Shown piece by piece: positions 1 to 11,200 of a stretch of DNA of 64,000 nucleotides. The stretch is from assembly GCA_026826555.1 (NCBI GenBank), contig JAKSZT010054457.1, forward strand, positions 5,021,467-5,085,466, written 5' to 3'. The translations under genes were made by a program, and so were the position numbers. The notes under the pieces are model-generated. The model did no database searches. It was not told the DNA's origin and was given only the letters and a program-made list of their open reading frames with translations. Each line of letters opens with the position of its first letter. Position 1 is the first letter of the stretch. Source of the DNA: Tolypeutes matacus. Lineage: Eukaryota; Chordata; Mammalia; Cingulata; Chlamyphoridae.

Positions 1-1752
1 TTTTTGCAGTGTTTTTGTCAGGAAAATGTCTCTATTTTGTCAAATGCTTTTTCTGTGTCTATAGAGATTATCATGTTTGTTTGATGTGTTGTTGAATACT
101 ATTAGCAAGTATTTTGTTGAGCATTTTAGCATCTAGATTCATCAGAGATTGGTCTGCAATTTACCTTTCTTATGGCATCTTTGGCTTTGGTATTATGGTA
201 ATGCTGGCATCAAAGAATGAGTTAGGCAATGTTCTTTCTACTCCTATTTTTTGGAACAGCATAAACAGATTGGTGTTAGTTCTTTCCAGAATGTTTGGTA
301 GAATTCACCTGTGAAGCCTTCTGGTCCTGGACTCTTCTTAGTTGGGAGGTTTTTGATGACTGAGTTTATCTCTTTACTTGTAATTGGATGGTTGAGTTCA
401 TCAATTTCTTCTTTTGCAATGTAGGGAGCTTGTGAGTTTCTAGGAATTTGTCCATTTCCTCTAAATTATCATTTTTGTTGGCATATAATTTTTCAAAGTA
501 TCCTCTTATGATACTCTTTATTCCTGTGGGGTCAATGGTGATATCCCCTTCCTCATTTCTTATTCTGTATATTTGCATATGCTCTCTTTTTTTTTTTCTC
601 TGTTAGTCTGGCTAAGGGTTTGTCAATTTTATTGATCTTCTCAAAGAACATGCTTTTGGTTTTCTTTATTTATTCTAGTGCTTTCTTATTTTCTATTTCA
701 TTTAGTTCTGACCTAATCTTTGTTATTTCCTTCTTTCTACTTCCTTTGAGGTTAGTTTGTTGTTTTTTTTCAATTCCTAAAGGTGTGTAGTTAGGTCTCT
801 AATTTTAGCTCTTTCTTCTTTTTTGATATATGCATTCAGGGCTATGAATTTTCCTCACAGTACAGCTTTTGCTGCATCCCACATATTTTGATATGTTGTG
901 TTGTCATTTTCATTCATTTCCAGGTAGTTACTGGTTTCTTTTGAGATGTCCTCCTTGACCTACTGTTTGTCTAAGAGTATTCTGTTTAACTTTCATATCT
1001 TTTCTAAACTTGTTCTCTTGCCCTTACTGATTTTCAATTTCATTCCATTGTGGTCAAAGAAATTACTTTGTATAATATCAATCTTTCTGAATTCTTTGAG
1101 AGTTGTTTTGTGGCCTAGCATGTGGTCTATCTTGGAGTATGATCCATGTGCACTTGAGAAGAATGTATATCCCACTGTATTTGTGTGTAGTGCTCTGTAT
1201 ATGTCTATTAGATTCAGATCCTTTAATGTATTATTCAGAGTCTTTGTTTCTTTATTGATTCTGTAGAGATGTTCTGTCTAATGGTGCTAATGGTGTATTA
1301 ATGTCCCCCCTACAATTGTAGAGTCATCTATTTCTTCACTAAGTTTTTCCAGTGTTGCTTCCTGTATTTTGAGGTGCCCCAGTTAGATGCATAAATGTTT
1401 ATGATTGTTCTTTCTTCTTGATAGATTTCCCATTTCACTAACATATAGTGCCTGTCTTTGTCTCTTACAATAGTTTTGCATTTAAAGTCTATTTTGTCCA
1501 ATAGTAGTATAGCTATTACTGCCCTTTTTTGGTTATTGTTTACTTGTAAAAATGTTTGCCAGTCATTTACTTTCAGCCTCCTTGAATCCCTCGGTCTATG
1601 GTGGGTTTTTTGTAGACAGCATATAGATGGGTCATATTTCCTTATCCATTCTGCCAGTCTGAGTCTCTTGACTGGTAAGTTTAATCCATTAACATTCAGT
1701 ATCATTACTTTCAAGGTATTACTTACATCAGCAATATTTCCTTTGGGTTTTT
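1..1752 (-). pseudogene. L1 ORF2 remnant: endonuclease and start of RT
   Basis: ORF2p supplies the APE-type endonuclease and reverse transcriptase for target-primed reverse transcription. The EN domain starts near 1714 (MILNVNGLN, then CCLQKTHH). The family has E in CCLQETH; here it is K, which would remove a metal-binding catalytic residue. A shifted frame at 1175-993 carries the EN motif DHNGMK. At 578-366 lies the region between EN and RT ([15 protein letters not shown]). The palm motif IISIDTEKAFDKI is readable near 75-40. Several stops make it a pseudogene. Confidence 0.85.
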
Positions 1753-1789
1753 GTATGTCATATGTTGTTTTTATTTCTCTTTTTGTCTT

Positions 1790-2771
1790 TTAAGTTGTTC
1801 TTACACTCTCCTCCAACTCTCTCTCTCTCTCTCCTGTTTTTTCCTTTCAAGCTGCAGAACTCCCTTTAGTATTTCTTGAAGGGCAGTTTTCTTATCAGCA
1901 TACTCTCTTAATTTCTGTTTATCTTTGAATATTTTGAACTTTCCATCTTTTATGAATGCCAGCTTTGCTGGAGAGAGAATTTTTGGCTGGAAGTTTTTTC
2001 TTTTAGTAAGTTGACTATGTCATACCACTACCTTCTTGCCCCAATAGTTTCTGATAAGAAATCAGCACTTAATTTTATTGAGCATCCCTTGTATGTGATG
2101 ATTCTCTTCTCTTGCTGCTTTCTGTGTTTTCTCTTTGTCTTGAGTGTTGGACATTTTGACAAGTATATGTCTTGGAGTAGGCCTGTTGGGATACTGTTTG
2201 GGGTGCACTATCCTTCCTGGACATGTACATCCATCTCCTTCAATAGGGTTGGGAAGTTTTCAGCCATTATTTCCTTCAACACTTCTTCTGTCCCCTTTCC
2301 CTTCTCTTCTCCCTCTGGGATGCCTATAATGTGTATGTTTGTGTGTTTTGCGTTGTCATTTAAATCCCTAAGTCCTTGCTGGATTTTTTCTATCTTTTTA
2401 TTTATCTGTTCTACTATCTGTTTGATTTTAGATGTACTATCTTTCATATCACTAATTCTTTCTTCTGCCTGTTCAAATCTGCTGTTATGTGCTTCCAGTG
2501 TCTTTTTGAATTTTTGGATTGTACCATTCATCACTATCATATCTCTTATCTTTTTATGTATGTTTACAATTTCTTCAGTATGTTCTCCCAGTGTCTTCTT
2601 AACATCTCAATCTCTTCCTTCAGTTCATTAAGTTGGTTCATGATATGTTTGGATAGCTTTGATTAGTTGTTCGATGTCCTGCATCTCTTCCTTGTTTTTA
2701 GTTTGTTCACTTATTGGGCCATGTCATCCTGTTTCTTAGTATGGTTTGTAATTTTTTTGCCCTCTGGTCAT
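1790..2771 (-). pseudogene. L1 ORF1 remnant (RNA-binding chaperone)
   Basis: ORF1p is the trimeric RNA-binding protein of the L1 particle. A start codon at 2771-2769 opens the frame. A coiled-coil-like stretch follows (heptads near 2540-2400, with FEQAEERISDMKD), then RRM-like residues (NIHIIGIPEGEE) near 2330. Frame shifts follow, and the C-terminal domain is recognisable at about 2010-1850 (PAKLAFIKDG, ALQEILKGV). All domains are present in order, unlike the copy at 50220, but no single frame runs through. The terminal stop is at 1792-1790. Confidence 0.8.
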
Positions 2772-3724
2772 CTTTTTATCTTGATGGTTTATTCAGTTGA
2801 TTAGCTTCTCTCTCTGCTCTAGAGTTTAAATTAGCTGCTGGTTTTGTTTGTTTTTTAAGTTTTCTCTTTGACACTTTGCTCTTCTTGTTCTTTGTCCTTG
2901 ATGTTTTCTATGTTCCCTTGAAGGAAAAAGGATAGAGCCAGAGAAAGCAGAAGAAGTAAGACAGGAAAAATGATAATAGTAATAATAACAATAAAAGTTA
3001 GAAGAGGGGCCATATAAGAATTAGTAAAATGAATATTTACCTCATGTAAGCAGTGTAAAGTAATAGAAATAAAAAAGTGGAGTACCTACAATGAAATGGG
3101 AAACTGAATATAGAATGATTTAAAAGGTCTTAATGATGTGGAGAGAGAGAAAGAAGAAAGAAAGGACAAAAAGAAAAACAATTAATAAAAAAAGAAAGCA
3201 TAGTAGACAAGATAGAAATAGAAACCAGAAAAAATGAGTACTAAATAAAGAAAGGGGGAATGTGAGAACCACAACAGAAAGCAGAAAGTAGAAAGATGAA
3301 GGAAGGAAAAGAGATAGTGTTGGTAGACAAAATCAGTATACACAGAAAATAGGTCATCAAGGAAGAAGAAGCACAGCAAAGAAGAAACATGTTAGCAGCA
3401 CCTCATTTTAAAAAAGGGGAGGGAGGCAAAAGGAAAGAAAAACAAGAAACAAAAACAAACAAACAAACACACAAGCATGCAGTCAAACAAAAACTAAAGA
3501 AGAACAGCGTTCCTTCTTGGGCCCTTGTGGAGCTTTTCAGGCTGCCTGTATTCATCGGTCAATTACCCTGCAACCTTCTCTCTGCAGGTTTTGAAGTGGG
3601 TTTTAGTAAGTAAACTAAGTTAAAAAAATTTTTTTAAGAAACCCTTTTTTTAGGAAAAATAAATGACCCAAAAGAAGCTACTACAAAATTAGTCTATGTT
3701 TTCCCTTTTCTAAAGAATCATTTG

Positions 3725-3832
3725 AATGTTTGATATACCGGTGGATCACTACTCTAAAAGGAACTGGGAATTGAACTAGGAACCTCATATATTCAAGGAG
3801 GAAACTCCTTCACTGAGCTACACTTTCTCAGT
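3725..3832 (-). mobile_element. old tRNA-derived SINE fragment inside the L1 5'UTR
   Basis: The plus strand shows the antisense SINE signature: GGAACTGGGAATTGAACTAGGAACCTC (reverse of a B-box region) followed by CACTGAGCTAC (reverse of an A-box region). The copy is diverged and has no clear tail or TSD. It lies in a block of about 350 bp missing from the sister L1, so it is probably a later insertion. Confidence 0.5.
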
Positions 3833-4492
3833 TGTGTCATTTAGCTCTTCAGAAAGCTTTCAGTCACTTTCCCTTAGGCAGGTTTTACTCTCCTATGACA
3901 GGAGAGGGAGGGAGGATCTGCTCACACAGCCTGTTGAATCCTGTTGCCATAGGAGTTCCCTTTTGAAATTCAAATGACTGATTTCAACACACAGAAATGA
4001 TTCTCAACCCTCTTCTAGACCACCCCCTCCTCCCAGGGAACCCTAAATAGGCTCTTGGAAACTTATTAAGTGCTTTCTACTGCCTGGCTACCTTAGGTGT
4101 GTTGAAATTTTGATAGTTTTCTGCATGGAACTATTTAATTGGCTGACTCCGCCACCTCTCAGGCCAAGTTTCTCTATCTCAGGCCTGTTAGGTAAATCAG
4201 GCTTCCTCAGCAGATTCACCCCTCGACTTGCTGGGTGGCCAGTGGGAGTAGGAGCTCACCTAGGCCCTTTGCCCTAAAGGTGGGGCTTAGCCTTCCACGA
4301 TTTCCAGGCATGGGGCTAAAAACTCATGGTTTTATCTTGAGCAATCTATCTCCCTGTCCATCTCTCTGCAGATTGATGCCCCAAAGGCTCCCGCTCCATG
4401 GGCTCCCAGAACAGCTCACTCTGGCAGGATCTTTTCCCAATCATCCATCTTTTGCCCCACTCAGCATTTTGCAAGAGCACCCACTTAAACCG

Positions 4493-4506
4493 ACGCCATT
4501 TTGCTG
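4493..4506 (-). promoter_or_regulatory. YY1-like motif at L1 5' end
   Basis: In element sense the first bases read GCAAAATGGCGTC, close to the YY1 consensus (AANATGGC). Human L1 has a functional YY1 site at the same place, where it sets the transcription start. The match is seen; a role here is inference. The second L1 (about 48556) has the weaker AGATGGCATT at the equivalent position. Confidence 0.4.
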
Positions 4507-4639
4507 CTTGCTTTCTTCTTTATCTTATGTTGTTTTTTAATTTTAAAATGTGGCTACAAGTAAATTTTAAATTACCTGTGTGGCTTCCATTATATTTTTT
4601 TGGGTATTTCTGCTTTAAAGTAAAATTCTATGATGGAGT

Positions 4640-5078
4640 CTATTGTGGCAAAAGCAAGGTAAGAAAATCTATGCTTGACTACTTAATGGTGCCAAGTTGT
4701 TGCCAAGCAAGCACTGGGCTGATTCTACTGCAGGGACATTTCATGGACTTAAACCATCAGTAAGTTGATTGCAGTTATGGCTGATTATATGCTCAATCAA
4801 CTGAGGAGATTGCCTTCAGCAATGAGAGATCTCATCCAGCCTTAAAAGGAGAAGTGATTTCAGCAAAGTGGGAACTCCCATCTCTACTTCAGACAGAAAG
4901 CATCTCTTGGGGATCTCATCGAGGGCCTTCATTGTAGTTCCTGTCTTGCTTGCAGCCTGCCTTGTGGAATTTGGACTCATACACTCCCACAGTTTGTGAG
5001 ACACTTTTACAAAATCTCATAAGATTTGATGATATGTCATTTTGAGTCTGTTTCCCTAGAGAACCTGGCTAATACATA
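4640..5078 (+). mobile_element. medium-age interspersed repeat ending GAGAACCTGGCTAATACA
   Basis: The segment includes AAGCAAGCACTGGGCTGATT (4708-4727) and ends in TCTGTTTCCCTAGAGAACCTGGCTAATAC. Both parts recur in antisense at 14701-15240, and the end recurs at 62700-62750, so it is a dispersed repeat. The family is not identified; LTR-like or DNA-transposon-derived are both possible. Confidence 0.5.
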
Positions 5079-5099
5079 TGATGTGAAAATAATTTATGT

Positions 5100-5330
5100 T
5101 TTGATTTCTATTTCTCTAGAACCCCTAGGTCCATGGAAAAATTTCAAGGGGTCTATTAGCTTGAACTGAAAAAAAAATCAGCTTATCATCTTTATTTTCT
5201 CTAACCTGTAGCTGAAATCCAGCATTTTCTTCACTTATGAATGTATGCAATAAATAAATAAATATATAGTAGTATTCATTTCACCTGATTAGCGAAGGAG
5301 TCTGTGGAACAAAAAAGGTTACGAACCCTT
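5100..5330 (+). mobile_element. possible old hAT-type MITE-like repeat
   Basis: The segment starts with CCCCTAGGTCCATGG and ends with GTCTGTGGAACAAAAAAGGTTACGAACCCTTG, resembling mammal-wide repeats that end in AAAAGGTTAAGAACCACTG. Recognition by eye only. Confidence 0.35.
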
Positions 5331-5639
5331 GCTCTATGACAACACTTCCCAACTTAGTGACTTAACAGTGGTTTTATGAGGTCTTGTGAATCTGTGCAAA
5401 GGGTGAAGCCAGATGGGCAGTCTTTCTCTACTTTGTGTTGTCTGAGTCATTTGTGTGTTTCCTTTCAGCTGGGAGGTCAGCTTGGCATGGAATAAACAAA
5501 ATGTTTTACCCCCATGGCTGGCACTTCACCTAGGAGTGGTTGGGACAGCTGAAGCCTGGTTAGGCCTTTCTCTTCAGCAGAGCCTTTGGACATCTTATAT
5601 CATGGATCAACCTTCAAAACCTGCCAGTTATTTTAAGAT

Positions 5640-6674
5640 TTAGATATGGGCTGTGGATATGGTAATAAGTCACACAGAGTATCTCTAGCGAATCATGTGG
5701 GGAGCGAGTTGTCTTGCAGTTCGGTTTCTTGATCCAGTCTATCACTGACCTTCCCAAAAGAATCAGTCTGGTAGTTGCTTGTCTTCTGCAGGTCTTCTGC
5801 ACTGTTCTATAGAAGACAAGAAATTCTTGGTTTGATTCATTTAAATAAAGCAGTAGTTGGTGAGTGGTGTCAAAGAAAGATGCACCAGACAATATTAAAC
5901 TGGCATGGATGACTATTTGAGGGCAGACAGAGACTAGTACTCAACTGCTATGAAAGCAGGGAGTAGGTTGAGTTCTACAATCAGGGTAAGAGCAGTGGAA
6001 CAGTGTAGCAGGCCATCTGGTGGAAGACGGGAGGGGAAAGTCAGGGGCAAGGTGGTCACAGAATAGCTAATGTCTGAGGTTGGTTTTATATTTTTTTCCT
6101 GCATTCAGAGTTTTTTGTTTTTTGCTTTTTTCCCTCTATATTCCAACAGCTACAAGATAAGTTTCAAGGTAGTCAGGATGAGAGGAGGGAGTGGGTTAGG
6201 GTTGTCTAGGAAAATGCAGTGTTGGTCAGTGGAATAAAACCTGTAATATTCATAGGGATCTAGCCCCAGGACACGTAGAACTACTAGATCTTTTAGCTGT
6301 CCCCAAGCTGTCCTTCACAAATCCAGGTAAGAACAGAAGGCTGAGGCAGAAATACTGTCAGTCACTTTCTACTGGGTGGTAAAAGGACTTTTAAGGAAAA
6401 TTATGTAGAGAAATTCCAAAAGCAGTATGTTATGTTTGAGGAAACAAAAGAGAAAGGAATATATAAAGAAAAGAAAGGCTGTGCTATGGGAGGAAGTATG
6501 TTTTTTTGGAGGACACATGTTAAAACAATATTGATTTTCTACTATTCTTTCTCAAAGGATTTTAGAATTAAAAATAACAATCTTAAGTAATTTTACTATT
6601 AATGTTTTTTTTTTAAGATGACATAACTGATAAATAACCTAAACCATGTGGGCTCATTCTCATCATACCTAAGT
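5640..6674. other. unassigned intergenic DNA
   Basis: No gene or confident repeat is seen. The minus strand at 5892-5614 is open for 92 codons, but no domain is recognisable and the upstream sequence gives no coding signal; chance is the simplest reading. Confidence 0.4.
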
Positions 6675-6688
6675 GTGAATGCTTTCTT

Positions 6689-7289
6689 TTTTTTTTTTTT
6701 TTTTTAACTTTATTTTGTACATTTAATAATTGAAAACATAAGCAATTAAAAACTAAAAAGTAAACACAGATGAATAAATACATACATTTCTCAATTAAAT
6801 GTAATGGATACATGTAAATTTTGTTGTTGTTTTGTTTTTTGTTTTTTTTGTGAATCAAACAATATTTTACACAATATATTTGGTTCATAGTAATGCATTC
6901 ATACAGTATTTGTCCTTTTGTGTCTGGCTTGCTTCATTCAACATAATGTCCTCCAGGTTCATCCATGTTGCCATATGCTTCATGACTCCACCTCCTCTTA
7001 CAGCTGCATAATATTCCATCGTGTGAATAGACCACAGTTTGTTTATCCACTCATCTGTTGATGGACACCTGGGTTGTTTCCAGCTTTTGGCAATGGTGAA
7101 TAATGTGGCTATGAACATCGGTGTGCAGATGTCTGTTCGTGTCACTGCTCTCAGTTCTTCTGGGTATATACCCAGTAGTGGTATTGCAGGGTCATATGGC
7201 AAGTCTATATTCAACTTCTTTAGGAACTGCCAAACAGTCCTCCATAGTGGTTGTACCATCCTGCATTCCCACCAACAGTGAAGAAGTAT
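6689..7289 (-). mobile_element. 5'-truncated young L1 with compact 3'UTR
   Basis: This is a complete insertion with a poly(A) tail (plus-strand T run from 6689). A perfect 14-bp TSD, GTGAATGCTTTCTT, lies at 6675-6688 and 7290-7303. Codons at 7259-6885 form the intact C-terminus of ORF2 (start [15 protein letters not shown], end KDKYCMNALL), 124 residues without a stop, which suggests a recent insertion. The 3'UTR after the stop is only about 180 nt, with AATAAA just before the tail. It differs completely from the 3'UTR of the L1 at 48550, so two L1 tail types coexist here. Confidence 0.92.
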
Positions 7290-7303
7290 GTGAATGCTTT
7301 CTT

Positions 7304-8229
7304 ATGTTTGTTATACAGTAGATTACTTTATAAAGAAACATCAGAAACTTTGTAGCCCTTAAAGGCTCCTCCTCTTATGTCTAATTTAAATCATCCCATC
7401 TTGGCCATGCACATTGCCATTGCTTTATTTCAGGTTCTAAAAACTTCTCACTTTCTTTACTCCAATAGCTTCTTTTCTGGTCCATCTGCTTTCATTTTAG
7501 TCCCCAGCAAATATATTGTCCACCTTGTTATTAGTGATATATTTCTAAAACACAGATTATAACATGTCACCTTCTTACAGAAAATCATTCCATAGATCCC
7601 CAGGGATTTTCTGTGAAACTTATGATTTCTTCCTAAACAAAATAGTCTACCGTGATATAGACAAAAATCAAGGGTAGTATTTTTTATGTTACAAGAAGGT
7701 CAGTATGGTTAGATCTTTCCAATATCACAGACAATAACTTTGACCCAGGCCTTGTTACTCCCTAGGATGTGAAATATTCAAGATAATCATAAAGAATATT
7801 TTATGAGCATGATCTTAATAATACTTGTAGAATGAGTTCATTACACAAGAGAAAGAAAGAAACAAAGAGAGAAGGAGAATGAGAGAAGGAAAGGAAAAAA
7901 AAGAAAAGAAAAAGTTTTGATTTCATTTCATGTGATATTTCAAATGTAGAAGGTGCCAGGTTTTTTATATTTAAGGAGATAATAACAGTACACTAAATAA
8001 TAACTAATTTGGGTTTTTTTGTGAAGCCAGAAAATGTATCTCTTCATTTAACTTCCAAACCATGTAATTTAAAATACCTTTGTTAGACCAGTAACATATA
8101 AAAAGTCAGTAAAAAAGATGATAAGCTTTTTGAATATAATTTCTCGTTACCAATTTTTATTTAATTATTAGATTGCAAAGATAATAACCTTTTTAAAGAG
8201 AAGATATAAATGATCACATGTAAGGATCT
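7304..8229. other. unassigned AT-rich DNA with GA-rich tract
   Basis: No gene recognised. A purine-rich simple tract (AGAAAGAAAGAAACAAAGAG type) lies at 7850-7910. Confidence 0.4.
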
Positions 8230-8265
8230 GCTAAATGTTAGATAAGAAATCTATCCTATAAAGGA

Positions 8266-8311
<46 letters not shown>

Positions 8312-8430
8312 TATTATTCCTATTTTACAAAATAAACAAAACAAAGCTCAGAGAAATGAAATAAAATATGTAAGTTCACAGTGAGTGACAGAGCCAGGCA
8401 TGACTTCCGTGTTCTGCATGGAAGAAATTC
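8230..8430 (+). mobile_element. MIR-like SINE core with ATT microsatellite
   Basis: After the repeat tract the text reads CCTATTTTACAAAATAAACAAAACAAAGCTCAGAGAAATGAA ... AGTGACAGAGCCAGGCATGA, the usual order of a diverged MIR core (fraction in tandem, gluconate-like wording aside: tract, CAGAG, then CAGAGCCAGG). A pure ATT/TTA microsatellite lies at about 8269-8318. Confidence 0.5.
8269..8318. repeat. (ATT)n microsatellite
   Basis: About 16 uninterrupted ATT units. Confidence 0.95.
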
Positions 8431-8879
8431 ATGACCATTAAGTGCTACATCATCCCAGGGATGTAATCTTGGAAGTTCTAGTCGGCCTCTAAGATGGCAC
8501 TGTAACTTTAATCCAAGTAAAAATTATATTTCTGTCTCATTATGAAAGGGGTGGTTCATCAACTCATGAACTACCTGGCCAAGATAATCTGATTTAACTC
8601 TAAGGCCAGAAGGAAGAAGAAAATGGGACATGCCTAAGGTAAGAATAAGCTTCAGCCTTGGCAAAATATGCAGTTATGTTTCTTTGGTTGCATTCTTCTG
8701 CTATTGCATGCTCCAGGAATCTTTTGAATTCCTTTTATTATGTTTTCAATGGATAAAGCTTCCAACTATTAAGGACAGCAGCTTGAATGCATTTATGGAT
8801 TATCTTCAGTTGCTCAGAAAATTAATTCATGCAGGCTAGATTAATTAAATAATTGGAAACAAATGTGGGCTCTTATTAC

Positions 8880-9330
8880 ATACCAGGCATTATTTATATA
8901 GCAATGGCCAAAACAAATATATCCACAATGTTCAAAATATACCAAGGGAGATAGTGGGAAAAAAAAAACATTTTAAAATTATAATTGCATTAAATGCTAG
9001 AAAAAAAGAAATATATAGAATATGAAAGGGTATCACATCTGGGAACTTAACATTGCCTGTATATTGAAGGATGTTTTCTCTGAAAACAAAAACTCTTTAA
9101 ATCCAGGCCAGACAAGGAAGAGGGGCCAGTCTTTCCAGGCAATGGAAACAGCATGTTTGAAGGCCATAAGCTGGGAAGCATCTTGCATCTGAGAATAAGA
9201 TAAATAGTCAATGGAGCTCAGAGGACGGCAGGGAGGTGATGAGGAAAGCACATATGACTGGAAATGTAAGACAGTCTGAGAACATGTAGGGTCTTCATAG
9301 CCATGTTAAGGAATTTAAACTTTTTCTTAA
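8880..9330 (+). mobile_element. diverged mammal-wide interspersed repeat
   Basis: Wording such as TACCAGGCATTATTTATA, then GGCAATGGAAACAGCATGTTTGAAGGCC and GTAGGGTCTTCATAGCCATGTTAAGGA, matches an ancient dispersed mammalian repeat also seen at 31300-31790, 41100-41640 and 58790-59060. Family not assigned. Confidence 0.35.
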
Positions 9331-9989
9331 ATCTAAGTTGTGATAAAGCATTTTTATAAAATGTTTGATTAATTAATGTATAGTGTCCCTACTTTGTGTT
9401 CCCATAATACATCAAATATTGGCTGTTGACTGTTTAATTATTCTCTCATATTTCACATGAGACCCATAAGGACAATTTATCTTAGCTTGATAAAAGACAT
9501 AGGACTGTGTCTGGAATGTATTAAATGAGTATATAATAAATGACTGCTAAATTATTGATTAAATAAGCACAACTCATGTATTCCTTTTCCCTTTGTTTTT
9601 TAATTTTTTATTATGTTCTAATGTCAAAAAATAGCTTTCCTTCCAGCCATACTCTAGAATGAACATGAATAAATTGAATACAATATTAAATGTGATAAAA
9701 AGTAACGTACTTTTAGTTCAATATTTTAAAAAGCTGTTTAAGTATGGATTTTTTTTCAATATTTCAAATTCTATTTTTAGTATTGCATTCTGTTAAATTT
9801 GTATTTTCCAAAAATGTCTTTGGTTTATGAAAACTAAACGTTTATGTTTTGAAATTAAAGTAATGATAAAATTTGTTCTTTTATTTTGTCTCTTACATCT
9901 AAATTCTGAGTATATTTATTACTGCATTAATTTGACTTTTTCACACACATGTAAAGATAATTTAATAAGTCACCTTCCAATTTAGTTTT

Positions 9990-10273
9990 TCTTCAAAGAT
10001 TTTTTTTTTTTTAATTTTTAAAAATTTTTATTTATTCCCCCCATCCACCACCACCCCCTTTGCTTCCTGTGCTGGCTGTCTGCTTCCTCTGTCCATTTGC
10101 TGCACATTTCCTCTGTGTCTGCTTGTCTCTCCATTTGTTGCATCATCTTGCTGTGACAGCTCTCTGCTGGGGCGGACCAGCTTGCTCTCACCAGAAGGCC
10201 CTGGGAACAGAACCCAGGGCCTCCCATATGGTAGGCAGGAGACCAACCCCTTGAGCCACATCTGCTTTCCTCC
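9990..10273 (-). mobile_element. tRNA-derived DAS-type SINE
   Basis: The plus strand shows the poly(T) tail, then GAACAGAACCCAGGGCCTCCCATATGG (reverse of the B-box and 3' head) and CTTGAGCCACATCTGCTTTCC (reverse of the A-box and start). The flanking repeat ATTTAGTTTT at 9980-9989 and 10274-10283 fits a TSD. These SINEs are copied by Pol III and moved by L1 enzymes. Open frames across it are chance. Confidence 0.85.
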
Positions 10274-10283
10274 ATTTAGTTTT

Positions 10284-11040
10284 AATCTGAAAACCCAATA
10301 CAACTAAACAAATAACCAAGAAATCTATTAAATGTGATATATATATATATATCTCACAGGTGGTGGAAAGGAAGAGAATTGCATTTTTGATTAATGTATA
10401 TAAATATTAAATACATTTTATAGTAGATTGCTTCCAAATTAACCTAGAATTCAAATGCTATAGGCGAATTTGTAGTCTTTATGCATTTGTTGCCTAAGCT
10501 AATATTTTAACTTAATAAGTTAATTTAAAATATTGTTTAATGCTTGAGAACACATACAAGCTGATGAATGATACCCATTTACTCTTAAAGATCCTTGTAT
10601 CAATATGCTGGTGCATTGTTTAGTTTTCTGGATGCAATTTTTCTTTACCCTGGGTGTATCACAGAATATCTTTTCAACTTATTTGGTTTATTATAGTCCT
10701 TTAAAATATATAACCCAAAAGAAATATGTCAGGAGAACAAAAAGAAATTGTTAACTTCCAACAGACTTAAAAAGCATTTATAACTGGTGGTAGTAGCCTC
10801 TTCATAAAGAAGTTTGGACTCTTAATTAGTTGACTTGAATCCACAAACAGATTTGATCTTATAATTCCCAAGTATAAAGATCCCAGAACACTGATTAACA
10901 AATAATTGATATATACTATATTATAATTATAGCTACATAATTTAAAATCACCCTTTAGGATAGGGAAATCAAAGAGGAATACAACAAAGATTTTGCCTTT
11001 CAATATTTGTTTGAAACACCAAATAATTCCATATTTTTAT
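10284..11040. other. unassigned AT-rich DNA
   Basis: No gene recognised; a short (AT)n tract lies at 10337-10352. Confidence 0.4.
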
Positions 11041-11049
11041 TTTATTTTA

Positions 11050-11200
11050 TTATTTTTTTAGACAAGAAGTTTTTATTGAACACTACCTCTGTGCTGGCAC
11101 TGCAGCTGGTGCTATGGAGAGTATAAAAGAAGTGTAAGATATGGTGTCCACCCTCAAGGAGCTCACAAAACTAGCTGTGGAATAGGATGTTCTTGTGACT
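11050..11200 (+). mobile_element. ancient interspersed repeat
   Basis: Wording TTTATTGAACACTACCTCTGTGCTGGCACTGCAGCTGGTGCTATGGAGAG ... CCACCCTCAAGGAGCTCACAAAACTAG is a recognisable mammal-wide repeat. Family not assigned. Confidence 0.5.

Larger units (their letters stand above)
1..4508 (-). mobile_element. LINE-1, 5' part, minus strand, cut by window start
   Basis: A non-LTR retrotransposon read right to left. Its 5'UTR (about 4508 to 2772), ORF1 (2771-1790) and the first part of ORF2 (1752 to position 1, into the reverse transcriptase domain) are present; the rest lies outside the window. The 5'UTR aligns by eye along its length with that of the plus-strand L1 at 48550, for example the shared pyrimidine-rich block at 3180-3480 and the piece near 4045 that reads CTATTTAGGGT in element sense. 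The 5' end is close to 4508, where homology between the two elements stops. About 350 bp at 3661-4010 are absent from the other copy and include an old SINE. Reading frames are broken, so it is not autonomous. Confidence 0.9.

Noticed and set aside
2011..2631. 206-codon plus-strand frame as a gene
   Set aside because: It is antisense to L1 ORF1, and its hydrophobic composition comes from the reverse reading of A-rich coding sequence.
5614..5892. 92-codon minus-strand frame
   Set aside because: No recognisable domain and no coding signal around it; chance open frame is the simplest explanation.
8269..8318. CRISPR-like array or regulatory repeat
   Set aside because: A plain ATT microsatellite without spacers, in a mammalian genome.
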